Positions 43,542-52,617 of a stretch of 64,000 bases of DNA are shown in pieces. Within the stretch, counting starts at the first letter, position 1, and every line of letters starts with the position of its first letter. The position numbers and the translations under genes are program-made. Under the pieces are notes generated by a model that worked only from the letters and a program-made list of their open reading frames with translations, did not search any database and had not been told where the DNA came from. The DNA is taken from contig NZ_JAJOYS010000001.1 of the NCBI RefSeq assembly GCF_021166475.1, forward strand, positions 868,001 to 932,000. The letters are read 5' to 3'. This stretch comes from Pelagibacterium xiamenense (GTDB lineage: Bacteria > Pseudomonadota > Alphaproteobacteria > Rhizobiales > Devosiaceae).

Positions 43542-43556
43542 TGTAAAAAATTTCAA
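43542..43556. promoter_or_regulatory. Candidate RpiR operator B, at the NTF2-like gene start
   Basis: TGTAAAAAATTTCAA, ending on the first base of the ATG at 43556. It shares TGTAA and TTTC with sites A and C, with one base less between the halves. It could block translation start or transcription of the rightward operon. Weak evidence. Confidence 0.3.
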
Positions 43557-44059
43557 TGACAGACCCATTCGCCAATCCATTTGCCGCTACCGACGCCGAC
43601 CGGCGTGCCATCTGGGAGATGCTCGTGCCGCGCGACATCGATGCATTCCTTTCCGCGAACTGGAGCATGGTCGCGGACGACTTTGTCGCGGAGGGATTCA
43701 TCGGCATCGACGGCCGGCGGGCGCCGAACCCGGACGACTGGCGGCTCGGATTCCCGTCCCTCGATGCCTATCGCGACGAATGGCTGCGTCAGGCTGCCGA
43801 CTTCGCGCAGCAAGAGTTTGCCGAGGACCCGCGCGCGGCGATCTTTGCAACGACGAACCTGACCGAGATCGAGATCGCCGGCGATCTGGCGCTCGCGCAC
43901 AAGAAATTCAACGGCGGCATCAAGCGCGCCGACGGGGGATATGACGAGATGCGGTGGCAAACGCTCTACTATTGCCGCCGCCATGAGGAGCGCTGGAAGA
44001 TCTCCGGCTTTACCGGCTATATGCCTTATCCGATGGGAGGCGGCAGCACGACGGCCTGA
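43556..44059 (+). CDS. NTF2/SnoaL-like small protein
   Basis: A 167-residue soluble protein with an alpha plus beta layout of the NTF2-like superfamily: IWEMLVPRDIDAFLSANWSM, VADDFVAEGFIGIDGRR, and YYCRRHEERWKISGFTGYMP at the end. No specific family is recognised. It is the first gene of the rightward operon with an M81 peptidase and a PLP enzyme, and it diverges from ridA. It could be a small isomerase or lyase, or a binding protein. Confidence 0.7.
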   Translation: MTDPFANPFAATDADRRAIWEMLVPRDIDAFLSANWSMVADDFVAEGFIGIDGRRAPNPDDWRLGFPSLDAYRDEWLRQAADFAQQEFAEDPRAAIFATTNLTEIEIAGDLALAHKKFNGGIKRADGGYDEMRWQTLYYCRRHEERWKISGFTGYMPYPMGGGSTTA

Positions 44060-44095
44060 GAGCCGCGTCAGCATCGCTCGACAAGGAAGAACCGC

Positions 44096-45586
44096 TTGCG
44101 CCTTTTCGTTGCCGTCCTAGCAACCGAAACGAACACCTTTTCCCCCATCTGCATCGACCGCAGGGCGTTCGAAGCCTCGCTCTATGCGCCCCCCGGCACC
44201 CATCCGGCGACACCGACCCTGTGCTCCGCGCCCCTGACCGTCGGGCGCGTTGTCACGAGGGAACTCGGCTGGGAGCTGATCGAAGGCACCAGCGCCTGGG
44301 CCGACCCCGCGGGTCTCATAAACAGGCAGACCTACGAATCCCTGCGCGACGAGATCCTCGATCAACTCCGCGCGGCGATGCCCGTGGACGGCGTGGTGCT
44401 GGGGCTGCACGGCGCCATGGTCGCCGACGGCTACGACGATCCCGAGGGCGATCTGCTCGAGCGTGTGCGTGCGATCGTGGGCCCGGACATCCTCGTATGC
44501 GCCGAACTCGACCCCCATAGCCACCTGACCGCGCGCCGGTGCGCGGCGGCCGATTTTTTCGTCGCCTTCAAGGAATTCCCTCACACCGATTTCGTCGAAC
44601 GCGCGGAGGATCTCTGGCGCATCGCGGCGGGGCGCCTCAAAGGCGAGGTCGAACCCGTCATGTCGGTCTTCGACGTCAGGATGATCGACGTCTTCCCGAC
44701 CTCGCGCGAGCCCATGCGCGGCTTCGTCGAAAAGCTGATGCGCATCGAGCGCGAGGACCCCGACGTGCTCTCGCTCTCGGTCATTCACGGGTTCATGGCC
44801 GGGGACGTTCCGGAGATGGGTACCAGGATCGTCGCCGTCACCAACGGCAACCGGCAAAAGGGGGAGGCGCTTGCCGAACGGCTCGGCATGGAGCTCTTTG
44901 CCCTGCGCGGCACCTTCCTCATGCCGCAAGCGGACGTCGCAACGGCAGTGGACGAGGCGCTGTCGGTATCCGGAGGGCCCGTTGTGATTGCCGACATGTG
45001 GGACAATCCCGGCGGCGGCACGGCGGGCGATGCGACCATCGTCCTTGCCGAACTCCTCAGGCGTGGCGTCACCAACGCCGCCCTCGGCACGATCTGGGAT
45101 CCGATCGCCGTCCAGATCTGCATGGCGGCGGGCGAGGGGGCCCATATCCCCCTGCGCTTCGGCGCCAAATCAGCGCCGGGCACCGGCGATCCCATCGACG
45201 CCCATGTCCGCATCGCGCGTGTGGTCCCCAAGGCCGAAATGCGCTTCGGCGACAGCTTCGTGCCGATGGGCGACTGTGCGCTCGTCGAGGTCGAGGGGAT
45301 CGATGTCATCCTCAACTCGACCCGCGCCCAGAGCTTCGACCCGAGCCTCTTTTCCGCGCTGGGGGTCGATCCCGGCGCCAAGGACATACTCGTGGTCAAA
45401 TCGACCAACCATTTCTACGATTCGTTCTCGCGCATCGCGAGCCGCATCATCTATTGTGCGGCCGGAACGCCCTATCCGAACGATCCCGCGAAGACGCCCT
45501 ATCGCAAGGCCCGGCGGGATATCTGGCCGATGGTCGCCGATCCGCACGGGCTTATGGAAAAAATCCCCGAACCGAGCGAGAAATAG
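44096..45586 (+). CDS. M81 (MlrC-like) metallopeptidase, copy 2
   Basis: A 496-residue product with a TTG start preceded by AAGGAAG. N terminus MRLFVAVLATETNTFSPI is standard for the family. Other blocks are VVLGLHGAMVADGYDDPEGD, CAELDPHSHLTARRC (metal ligands) and VVIADMWDNPGGGTAGDATI. It differs clearly from the copy at 37951-39390, so they are old paralogues with possibly different peptide or amide substrates. It sits between the NTF2-like protein and the PLP enzyme, 28 bases before the latter. Confidence 0.9.
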   Translation: MRLFVAVLATETNTFSPICIDRRAFEASLYAPPGTHPATPTLCSAPLTVGRVVTRELGWELIEGTSAWADPAGLINRQTYESLRDEILDQLRAAMPVDGVVLGLHGAMVADGYDDPEGDLLERVRAIVGPDILVCAELDPHSHLTARRCAAADFFVAFKEFPHTDFVERAEDLWRIAAGRLKGEVEPVMSVFDVRMIDVFPTSREPMRGFVEKLMRIEREDPDVLSLSVIHGFMAGDVPEMGTRIVAVTNGNRQKGEALAERLGMELFALRGTFLMPQADVATAVDEALSVSGGPVVIADMWDNPGGGTAGDATIVLAELLRRGVTNAALGTIWDPIAVQICMAAGEGAHIPLRFGAKSAPGTGDPIDAHVRIARVVPKAEMRFGDSFVPMGDCALVEVEGIDVILNSTRAQSFDPSLFSALGVDPGAKDILVVKSTNHFYDSFSRIASRIIYCAAGTPYPNDPAKTPYRKARRDIWPMVADPHGLMEKIPEPSEK

Positions 45587-45614
45587 TGCCGTCGTCCCCA
45601 CTTCGAGCCGAACA

Positions 45615-46682
45615 ATGACCGTCGGAACATCTATCCTTGACCTCTCGACCCCGGTGCCGGTGATCGACGAGGCCGTCGTTGCCGCCAATATCGCGCGCGT
45701 CCAGGACTATATGGACGCGCATGGGATCGCCTTCCGGCCGCACATCAAGACCCACAAGCTCCCGGCCCTGGCCGGGGCGCAGCGGGACGCGGGGGCAAGC
45801 GGCATCAACTGCCAGAAAATCTCCGAGGCCGAGGTTTTCGCCGATGCGGGCTTTGAGGATATCCTCATCACGTTCAACATACTCGGCGCGGAGAAAACCG
45901 CCCCGCTCGCGGCCCTGAATGCCCGCACGAACCTCAAGGTCGTTGCCGACAGCCTGAAGACGGTCGAGGGGCTTGCCGCCGCATTCTCCGCGGACCGCCC
46001 GCTAACGGTGCTTGTCGAATGCGATACGGGAGGCGGTCGCTGCGGTGTGCAAACCCCCACCGAAGCCCTGGCGCTAGCCCAGGCGATCGCCGCCGCGCCG
46101 GGCCTGCGTTTCGGCGGGGTTCTGACCTATCCCCGGCCGTCCTCGGAAGACACGGTGGAAGCCTTCTTCTCCGCCACCCGCGCTGCGCTCGCCCAGGCGG
46201 GGATCGACTGCCCCGTGGTTTCGACCGGCGGTACGCCCAGCCTTTTTTCCGCCCACAAGGTGCCCTCGGCGACAGAGTACCGGGCCGGAACATATATCTA
46301 TAACGACCGCGCCATGGTGCGCGCAGGCCATGCGGGCCTCGATCGGTGCGCCATGCACGTGCTCGCGACCGTCGTGTCGCGTCCTGCCGAAAACCGGGCG
46401 GTCCTCGATTCCGGCTCCAAGGCGCTGACTTCGGACCTGCTCGGCTTTGACGACTACGGCCTGATCGTCGACTACCCGGATGCGCGCATCACCACGCTCT
46501 CGGAGGAGCACGCCGTGGTCGACCTCTCTGCGTGCGGGAAAAAGCCCCGGATCGGGGATAAGCTCCGCATCATCCCCAACCATACCTGCGTGGTTTCGAA
46601 CATGTTCGACGCCGTCGTGTTTCACCGCGACGGCGTCGTGACGCGTACCCTCCCGGTCGCTGCACGCGGCCGGGTCTGGTAG
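45615..46682 (+). CDS. D-threonine aldolase / D-serine dehydratase family PLP enzyme
   Basis: A 355-residue fold-type III PLP enzyme. The PLP Lys is in FRPHIKTHKLPALAGAQ (about residue 48). LVECDTGGGRCGV and STGGTPS follow the alanine-racemase-type barrel. Near the C terminus, PNHTCVVSN is the zinc-binding His/Cys site of this family. These enzymes cleave or dehydrate D-beta-hydroxy amino acids (D-Thr, D-Ser, hydroxyaspartate). With RidA nearby, release of an enamine intermediate is plausible. Its stop lies 4 bases from the end of the convergent ABC ATPase gene. Confidence 0.9.
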   Translation: MTVGTSILDLSTPVPVIDEAVVAANIARVQDYMDAHGIAFRPHIKTHKLPALAGAQRDAGASGINCQKISEAEVFADAGFEDILITFNILGAEKTAPLAALNARTNLKVVADSLKTVEGLAAAFSADRPLTVLVECDTGGGRCGVQTPTEALALAQAIAAAPGLRFGGVLTYPRPSSEDTVEAFFSATRAALAQAGIDCPVVSTGGTPSLFSAHKVPSATEYRAGTYIYNDRAMVRAGHAGLDRCAMHVLATVVSRPAENRAVLDSGSKALTSDLLGFDDYGLIVDYPDARITTLSEEHAVVDLSACGKKPRIGDKLRIIPNHTCVVSNMFDAVVFHRDGVVTRTLPVAARGRVW

Positions 46683-46686
46683 GGGC

Positions 46687-47826
46687 CTACGCCGCCGTGT
46701 GATCGACCAGAGCCTCGTCGGCTTGGGAAAGCTCGATCTGCCGCTCGAGCGCCTGCCCGTCCTCATCGAAGAGGTGGCAGTCGGCCGCGTTGATGCCGAC
46801 GGTCGCCGCCCGCCCGTCACGGATCGCCGCTGTTCCGTGAAAGAGCCCGCAGAAGTTGTTTTCGCCGGACGATCCGACCGTGCCATAGGCCACAGAATGG
46901 ATGCCCAGCCGCTCGATGACGCCCGGCGTGAAGGCGAGTTCCAGATCGCCTGACCCCAGATGCACGTGTTCGGGGCGAATGCCCAGCGTCAGTGTCCTGC
47001 CCACGAGGTCTTCGTGCGGGGCGACCGGGATCACAGCCTCGCCCGACCCGTCCAGTGACACCGTGACGCCCGCGGCGCCGGCGCCGGTGCAGGTGACCTC
47101 CAGGAAGTTCATCTTCGGGTTACCGATGAAGGAGGCGACGAACGTGTTCGCGGGCTTGTGGTAAAGCTCGAGCGGCGAGCCGACCTGGGCGATCTCGCCG
47201 AAATTGAGCACGACGATCCGGTCCGCCATGGTCATGGCTTCGATCTGGTCGTGGGTGACATAGATCATCGTCGCGCCGAGCTTTTTATGCAGATTGGTCA
47301 GCTCGATCCGCATTTCGGCGCGCAGCGCGGCATCGAGGTTCGACAGCGGCTCGTCGAAGAGGAATATCTTCGGCTCGCGCACGATGGCCCGCCCGATCGC
47401 CACGCGCTGGCGCTGGCCGCCCGAAAGCGTGCCGGGCTTTTGCTTGAGCCGTGTGTCGAGCTGAAGGACGCGGGCGGCCTCGTTGACCTTGGTATTGAGA
47501 TCGGCCTCGTTCATTTTCTCGACGCGCAGCGGGAAGGCGATGTTCTCGAAGACCGACATGTGCGGATAAAGCGCGTAGGACTGAAACACCATCGCGATCC
47601 CGCGCTTGACCGGCGGCAGCTCGTTGACCCGCTTGCCGGAAATGACGATGTCGCCGCCCGTGGCTTCCTCGAGCCCGGCGATCATGCGCAAGAGCGTTGA
47701 CTTTCCGCAGCCCGACGGCCCAACGAACACGACGAATTCGCCTTCCTCGACATCGAGGTCGACGGTCTTGATGACTTCGATGTTGCTGAACGACTTTCTC
47801 AGTTTCGATAGCGTTAGCTGGCCCAA
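46687..47826 (-). CDS. Sugar ABC transporter ATPase (UgpC/MalK type)
   Basis: A TTG at 47826 with AGGAG seven bases upstream fits best and gives 379 residues; an in-frame ATG at 47859 has no ribosome site. Walker A is FVGPSGCGKSTLLRMIAG, the signature LSGGQRQRVAIGRAIV, and Walker B IFLFDEPLSNLDAALR. The C-terminal part has the MalK/UgpC OB-like domain (LGIRPEHVHLG), where regulators may bind. It is the last gene of the Gfo/Idh-permease-permease-binding protein operon. Confidence 0.92.
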   Translation of the reverse strand: MGQLTLSKLRKSFSNIEVIKTVDLDVEEGEFVVFVGPSGCGKSTLLRMIAGLEEATGGDIVISGKRVNELPPVKRGIAMVFQSYALYPHMSVFENIAFPLRVEKMNEADLNTKVNEAARVLQLDTRLKQKPGTLSGGQRQRVAIGRAIVREPKIFLFDEPLSNLDAALRAEMRIELTNLHKKLGATMIYVTHDQIEAMTMADRIVVLNFGEIAQVGSPLELYHKPANTFVASFIGNPKMNFLEVTCTGAGAAGVTVSLDGSGEAVIPVAPHEDLVGRTLTLGIRPEHVHLGSGDLELAFTPGVIERLGIHSVAYGTVGSSGENNFCGLFHGTAAIRDGRAATVGINAADCHLFDEDGQALERQIELSQADEALVDHTAA

Positions 47827-47930
47827 GGCGATACTCCTGTTGGCTTGGGAACCCGGCATCTGGCGCCGGTCGCTTGAGGAATACCCCCACGCGGGTCGAG
47901 CCGCGCGGGGGCCAGGGTCAAAGAGACGAC

Positions 47931-49160
47931 CTACTTGTATTCCTCGAGATCGGCTGCCGCCGTCGCGATGGCGTCTTCCGCCGTCGCTTCGCCGAGCACC
48001 ACGGACTGCACCATGTCGATCATGACATCCTGGAAGCCGCGATAGTCCACGAACAGCGGTTCGGGACCGCCATTGGGAATGCCGTCGATAAAGGGCTTCC
48101 AGGTCGGGTCTTCGGCCACCAGTTCATCGACGCCCGGAACCGGACGCAAGGGCGTCAGCCCGTGGACGGATTCATAGGCGAACTGATTTTCCGGATTGGT
48201 GAGGAAGCGGGCGAATTCGATCGCCAGGTCTTCATACCCGGTGCCGTTGAAGACCGCGAGGCTATCGGTGATCAGGAGCGTGCCCGGTCCGGTCGCGCTC
48301 GGCCCGGTCGGCAGCGGCGCGACGCCCCAGTCGATGCCCTCGTTGAAGCGCACGCGTTCCCACGGACCCGACTGCAGGAAGGCAAGCTGCTCGTCATTGA
48401 AAAGCGCACGAAGCTCGGCCGATTCATAGGCGGTCGCGCCGGGCTCGGAAACCGGAACCATCCGTCCGAGCGCCGCGAGCGCCTCGATGGCTTCGGGGCT
48501 GTCGAGGGTGATGTTGCCGTCTTCGTCGATGACGCTGCCGTTATTGGTGTAGAGCCAGTTGAGGAAGTGGTGCGCGGTGGAATCGAAGCTCTTGGCGATG
48601 AGGCCATAGCCCGAAACGCCGGTTTCCTCGGCGACGGCCGCGGACATCTCGTAAAGCTCGTCCCAGGTCGTGGGCGGCGTTTCGGGATCGAGGCCGGCCG
48701 CTTCCATCAGGCCCTTGTTGTAGTAGAGCGCCTTGGTCGAGAACGCCGTTGGGAAGCCCCATTGCTGGCCGTCGAAGGTGACGGTATCGACGATGTGCGG
48801 ATAGTAGGACGCCTTTTCTTCCTCGGTCATCGGGATGGGGACGATAAGGCCGTTGAGGGCGAGCTGCTTGAGCGTGCGCGAACCCATATAGGCGAGCCCG
48901 ACCGGATCGCCGGCGGCGGCGAGGGTCGTCGCCTTGTCCTGGCACTCGCCCCAACCGACGACTTCGACCTCGACGGAGACGCCGGGGTGGTCGGCCTCGA
49001 ACTGCTCGATGAGTTCGGGGTAGGTCTCGGCGATTTCGTCGCCGCACTGGATGAACCGGATGACCGTGTCCTGGGCGAATGCCGATCCGATCGGCAGTCC
49101 CGCGGCAAGGATCGCAACGGCGGAGGCACCTGCCAACACGCTGGGCGATAGTGCTTTCAT
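47931..49160 (-). CDS. Sugar ABC transporter periplasmic binding protein
   Basis: A 409-residue family-1 solute-binding protein with signal peptide (VLAGASAVAILAAGLPIGSAFA-like start). Typical blocks: IEQFEADHPGVSVEVEV, YNKGLMEAAGLDPETPPTTW, and FLTNPENQFAYESVHGLTPL. Such proteins bind mono- or oligosaccharides, including amino sugars. The hexosaminidase and RpiR regulator close by suggest an amino-sugar ligand. It lies 45 bases after the second permease. Confidence 0.92.
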   Translation of the reverse strand: MKALSPSVLAGASAVAILAAGLPIGSAFAQDTVIRFIQCGDEIAETYPELIEQFEADHPGVSVEVEVVGWGECQDKATTLAAAGDPVGLAYMGSRTLKQLALNGLIVPIPMTEEEKASYYPHIVDTVTFDGQQWGFPTAFSTKALYYNKGLMEAAGLDPETPPTTWDELYEMSAAVAEETGVSGYGLIAKSFDSTAHHFLNWLYTNNGSVIDEDGNITLDSPEAIEALAALGRMVPVSEPGATAYESAELRALFNDEQLAFLQSGPWERVRFNEGIDWGVAPLPTGPSATGPGTLLITDSLAVFNGTGYEDLAIEFARFLTNPENQFAYESVHGLTPLRPVPGVDELVAEDPTWKPFIDGIPNGGPEPLFVDYRGFQDVMIDMVQSVVLGEATAEDAIATAAADLEEYK

Positions 49161-49205
49161 AATGATGTTCCCTTTTCTCCTTAGGTAGTCGGTTTCGGCG
49201 CTTTG

Positions 49206-50144
49206 TTATTGTTTGACTGCGCCGGCGGTCATGCCTGCAACGAGGTAGCGTTGCAGGAAAACGAACATCACGAGCACCGGGGCGATCCCGGTAATGCTCG
49301 CGGCCATCAGTTCATTCCAGATCACTTCCTGCCGCCCGAAGAACGAGAAGAGGCCGACCGAAAGCGGCATCAGTTCGGATTTGGAGTTGAATGTCAGAGC
49401 GAAGATGAACTGCTGGGCGAAGGACGTGATGAAGGCGGTCAGGGCCACGACGACGACGCCGGGCATCGCCAGCGGCAGCACCACGCGGCGGAAGATGTAG
49501 AACCGCCCTGCGCCGTCGACCCACGCGGCCTCCTCGAGCTCGCGCGGGATGCGCAGCATGTAGGTGCGCAAGAGCCAGATGCCGGTGGGCAAGAGGAACG
49601 CCGTGCCCGGGATGATCATGGCCCAGTAGGTATTGAGGATGCCGAAGGTGCGCATCAGCCGGTAAAGCGGGATCAGCAGGACGGCGCCCGAGAACATGCT
49701 GACGGCGAGAAAGCCGCCGAGGATGAGCCCGTGGCCGGGGAATTCGAACCGCGCAAGCGCATAGGATGCCGGAACGATCAGCAAGAGCGCCAGCGCCGTC
49801 TGCACCAGGGCGATGAACAGCCCGTTGGCGATATAGCGCCCCAGAAGCGGAACGCTTTGCCACATGGTGACATAGGCGTCGAACGATGCGTTTTCGGGGA
49901 AGAAGTTGTAGGGGCGCGAGAACAGGTGGCTCAAGGGCTTGAGCGAAACCAGCCCCGCCTCGATGAACGGCATCAGGATGAAAATGAGGAACAGCCCGGC
50001 GCCGGCGTAAAGCAGCGCTTTTTCAACCGGTCCGTAGCGGTCGATCATCGGCGTGTCGCTGGTCCTGGGGGGCGCCTGCGTTGCGGGCACGACGGGCGTG
50101 TCCTCGGTGGCGACGTCCCGCACGATGCTCTCTGTGCTCGTCAT
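49206..50144 (-). CDS. Sugar ABC transporter permease (MalG type)
   Basis: A 312-residue membrane protein from the ATG at 50144, preceded by AAGGGG. Six membrane segments are seen, with the EAA loop ELEEAAWVDGAGRFYIFRRV between the last ones, as in MalG/UgpE. It overlaps the upstream permease gene by four bases. The frame continues upstream to 50453 through that gene, which is only coincidental. Confidence 0.92.
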   Translation of the reverse strand: MTSTESIVRDVATEDTPVVPATQAPPRTSDTPMIDRYGPVEKALLYAGAGLFLIFILMPFIEAGLVSLKPLSHLFSRPYNFFPENASFDAYVTMWQSVPLLGRYIANGLFIALVQTALALLLIVPASYALARFEFPGHGLILGGFLAVSMFSGAVLLIPLYRLMRTFGILNTYWAMIIPGTAFLLPTGIWLLRTYMLRIPRELEEAAWVDGAGRFYIFRRVVLPLAMPGVVVVALTAFITSFAQQFIFALTFNSKSELMPLSVGLFSFFGRQEVIWNELMAASITGIAPVLVMFVFLQRYLVAGMTAGAVKQ

Positions 50145-51022
50145 GCCCCTTGCCTCGATACTTTGTTGATCAGCCGGAAGTAGAAGTAGCAAAAGACCGA
50201 AAGGAACAGGCAGATCATCACCGCCCGCGCGGCACCGGCGCCGTATTTGTAACTGCCGATGGCGGTCTTGTAGGTGTCGATGATCATCGTCGTGGTCTGC
50301 CCGCGCGGCCCGCCGCCGGTCAAAATCCAGATGATGTCGAACGAATTGAAGGTGAAGATCAGCGACAGCGTGGACATCGTCGCGATCGCGGGCAGCAGCA
50401 TGGGGAGGGTGATGCGCCGGAAGCGGTAGAACCGGCCGGCCCCGTCCGTCCATGCTGCTTCGTAAAGGTCCTTGGGGATCGACTGCACCGCGGCGAGCAG
50501 ATACATCGTCACCATCGGCACGCCGATCCAGACGTCGGTGACAATGGTCGACCAGAAGGCGGTGTTGCCGTAGGCGAGAAATTCCGTCGGCCCGCTGGTA
50601 AGCCCGAGCCCTTCGAGCATCGCCGAGATCATCCCGAACTGCCCGTTATAGAGCCAGCCCCAGGCAAAGACGCCGATCGGGATCGGAATGATCCAGGGCG
50701 GCATGGTGAGAATGCGAAAGAGCGTCCGGCCCGGGATTGCGGCGTTGAGCAGCAGCGCGCCGCAGGTGCCGATCAGGATCTTGAGCCCCACCGAAAAGGT
50801 GGTCCAGACGATCGTGCGCACGATGATGCCGCCGAACTCGGCATTGAAGATATCCTGGTAGTTCTCCCAGCCGACGAAATTGACGGTCGGGCGCAGAGAG
50901 GCGTCGGTGAACGAGAGATTGATCGTGTCGATGAGCGGATAGCCGACGATCGTCAGGATATAGATGAGGGCGGGAAGCAGCAGGAGCCAGGCGAATGTGA
51001 TGGCGCTCCGGGTTCCGGTCAT
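50141..51022 (-). CDS. Sugar ABC transporter permease (MalF type)
   Basis: A 293-residue protein with six membrane segments (ITFAWLLLLPALIYILTIVG first) and EAA loop DLYEAAWTDGAGRFYRFRRI. It pairs with the MalG-type permease in the inner membrane. It starts 12 bases after the Gfo/Idh stop. Confidence 0.92.
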   Translation of the reverse strand: MTGTRSAITFAWLLLLPALIYILTIVGYPLIDTINLSFTDASLRPTVNFVGWENYQDIFNAEFGGIIVRTIVWTTFSVGLKILIGTCGALLLNAAIPGRTLFRILTMPPWIIPIPIGVFAWGWLYNGQFGMISAMLEGLGLTSGPTEFLAYGNTAFWSTIVTDVWIGVPMVTMYLLAAVQSIPKDLYEAAWTDGAGRFYRFRRITLPMLLPAIATMSTLSLIFTFNSFDIIWILTGGGPRGQTTTMIIDTYKTAIGSYKYGAGAARAVMICLFLSVFCYFYFRLINKVSRQGA

Positions 51023-51034
51023 CGTCGCTTCCCC

Positions 51035-52195
51035 TCAGGCTGCGTTGGCGGAAAGCGCGAGATCGAACCGATCCCATATCTCGCGCATCTCAATGACTTT
51101 GCGGGTCCGCCGCGCCTCGTCCATCGCCATGGCGAGCAGGCCCGCCTCGAGCGCGTCGATGGCCGAGACCGGAAGCGGTGCTCCGTCGAGAACATGGGCT
51201 GTGACGTCCGCGGCCATCTGCTCGTCCGCGCCGTAATGCTGGGAGAGCGCCGTGCGCGCCGCGTAGTGCTTGTCGATGAGATGCGCGTTCGTCCGCGCCT
51301 CATGGACGCTGAGATAGCCGCGGATGAAATCGCCTTCGGCCATGCCCTTCGCGCCGATAACGCAAAAGCGCCGGAACTGATCGGGCACATTGAGATTGGT
51401 GTGAAACGTCATCGACACGCCGTTCTCGTATTCGACAATGGCGGTCTGGAAATCGACGATATCCCCGTCGCTGTCGAAAACCTTGTCGCTGCCCATCCAG
51501 CCCGAAGGCTTGGCGTAGTAGACCTCGAGGTCGTTGGCCCCGTCATTGGCCGGCGCGTTCTGCGGGGTGAAACTCTTGCGGCCGCCGAAGCTGGCGACCC
51601 GTTCGGGCCGTGCGCCGACGACGCCATTGTAAAGATCGAGGTCGTGGCAGCATTTTTCGAGCATGAAACCGCCGGCATACTGCTCGTAGCGGCGCCAGTC
51701 GCGCATGAAAAATGCGCCGTGACCCGGTTCGATGTGTTCGGACGCCTCGATGGAGACGATATCGCCCAGCAAGCCCTGCGCCTGTGCTGCTCGCAGGTCC
51801 TTGTACATGGGCGCGTACCGCAGCACGAGCCCGACCATGAGCCGGTCGCGCCCATATCGCGCGATCAGACGCGCAAGCGCGTAACTTTGTTCGACGGTCG
51901 CAACGATCGGCTTTTCGCTAAAGACCCTGCACCCCGCCTCGAGGCCCTGCCGGATGTGGTCGAGATGCATGTGGTTGGGCGAACCGATCATCAGAAGATC
52001 GATCTTCTCGTTGGCCAGCAACGCCTCGACGCTCTCGTAGGAGGCGCCGGCCGCAACGCCTTTTTCGCGCATCGAGGGCAGACCGGCGGGGGCGGGATCG
52101 ACATAGCCGGCGACCTCGAAATTGCGCCCCATCTCCGTAAACACATGGGCCAGATAGCCCATTCTGAAGCCGAGCCCTACAATGCCAACCCTCAT
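51035..52195 (-). CDS. Gfo/Idh/MocA family oxidoreductase
   Basis: A 386-residue enzyme with an N-terminal Rossmann fold (MRVGIVGLGFRMGYLAHVF), the EKPI motif (CRVFSEKPIVATVEQSYAL) and a C-terminal GFO domain (AGGFMLEKCCHDLDLYNGVV with the usual catalytic His). The family oxidises sugars, inositols or N-acetyl amino sugars with NAD(P). It is the first gene of the ABC operon, with a candidate operator 29 bases upstream. Confidence 0.9.
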   Translation of the reverse strand: MRVGIVGLGFRMGYLAHVFTEMGRNFEVAGYVDPAPAGLPSMREKGVAAGASYESVEALLANEKIDLLMIGSPNHMHLDHIRQGLEAGCRVFSEKPIVATVEQSYALARLIARYGRDRLMVGLVLRYAPMYKDLRAAQAQGLLGDIVSIEASEHIEPGHGAFFMRDWRRYEQYAGGFMLEKCCHDLDLYNGVVGARPERVASFGGRKSFTPQNAPANDGANDLEVYYAKPSGWMGSDKVFDSDGDIVDFQTAIVEYENGVSMTFHTNLNVPDQFRRFCVIGAKGMAEGDFIRGYLSVHEARTNAHLIDKHYAARTALSQHYGADEQMAADVTAHVLDGAPLPVSAIDALEAGLLAMAMDEARRTRKVIEMREIWDRFDLALSANAA

Positions 52196-52223
52196 TGCGA
52201 CGCCTGTCCCGTTCCCTCTGGTT

Positions 52224-52238
52224 TGTAATTTATTTTCG
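52224..52238. promoter_or_regulatory. Candidate RpiR operator C, before the Gfo/Idh-ABC operon
   Basis: TGTAATTTATTTTCG lies upstream of the leftward operon and matches site A at 43469 in 12 of 15 positions. Two sites in the same arrangement before two functionally linked operons suggest one regulator. Confidence 0.4.
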
Positions 52239-52528
52239 TAAGCTGATCAAAAACCCACCCATTGTCAACATTGTTTACGGGGATTTGGCGTCAAACCTGA
52301 AATTCCTTTTCATTTCTGTCGGATCGGTCATGTGGCGCGTCCGGCATGGCTTTTGAAATCGCGCCCGCGGAGGCTTTTCCCGATATCGCCGGCGTTTTCC
52401 CACGCTCGAACGGTGTCCTTAAGTTTGCCTCAAACCGGACGTAGCCCTCCCGGCGCCGAAACCGGACCGGCTAGGGGTATGATTTTCGACGACAATTCAG
52501 TCATGCGACAGGCGCAGAGGAGGTATGC
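52239..52528. other. Intergenic region between divergent operons
   Basis: About 290 bases hold the promoters for the leftward Gfo/Idh-ABC operon and the rightward glucan operon. A 66-codon GTG frame (52332-52532) lacks coding character. No clear -35/-10 box can be assigned. Confidence 0.4.
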
Positions 52529-52606
52529 ATGAACTTCATGGGGCGTTGCGCGTTTGCCGCTAGCGCAGTTCGACGCGCCGGTGTTTACGTCGAGAGGTTT
52601 TTCTAG
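52529..52606 (+). CDS. Possible 25-residue leader peptide before the glucan operon
   Basis: ATG at 52529 follows GAGGAGG at ideal spacing and the frame stops at 52606, 11 bases before the opgG/D start. The product is MNFMGRCAFAASAVRRAGVY plus five residues. opgG/D itself has no clear Shine-Dalgarno, so translation of this small frame could help ribosomes reach it. It may also be chance. Confidence 0.35.
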   Translation: MNFMGRCAFAASAVRRAGVYVERFF

Positions 52607-52617
52607 AGTCAGATTTC

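Noticed and set aside
52332-52532. 66-codon frame in the opgG/D promoter region
   Set aside because: GTG start without ribosome site and no coding character.
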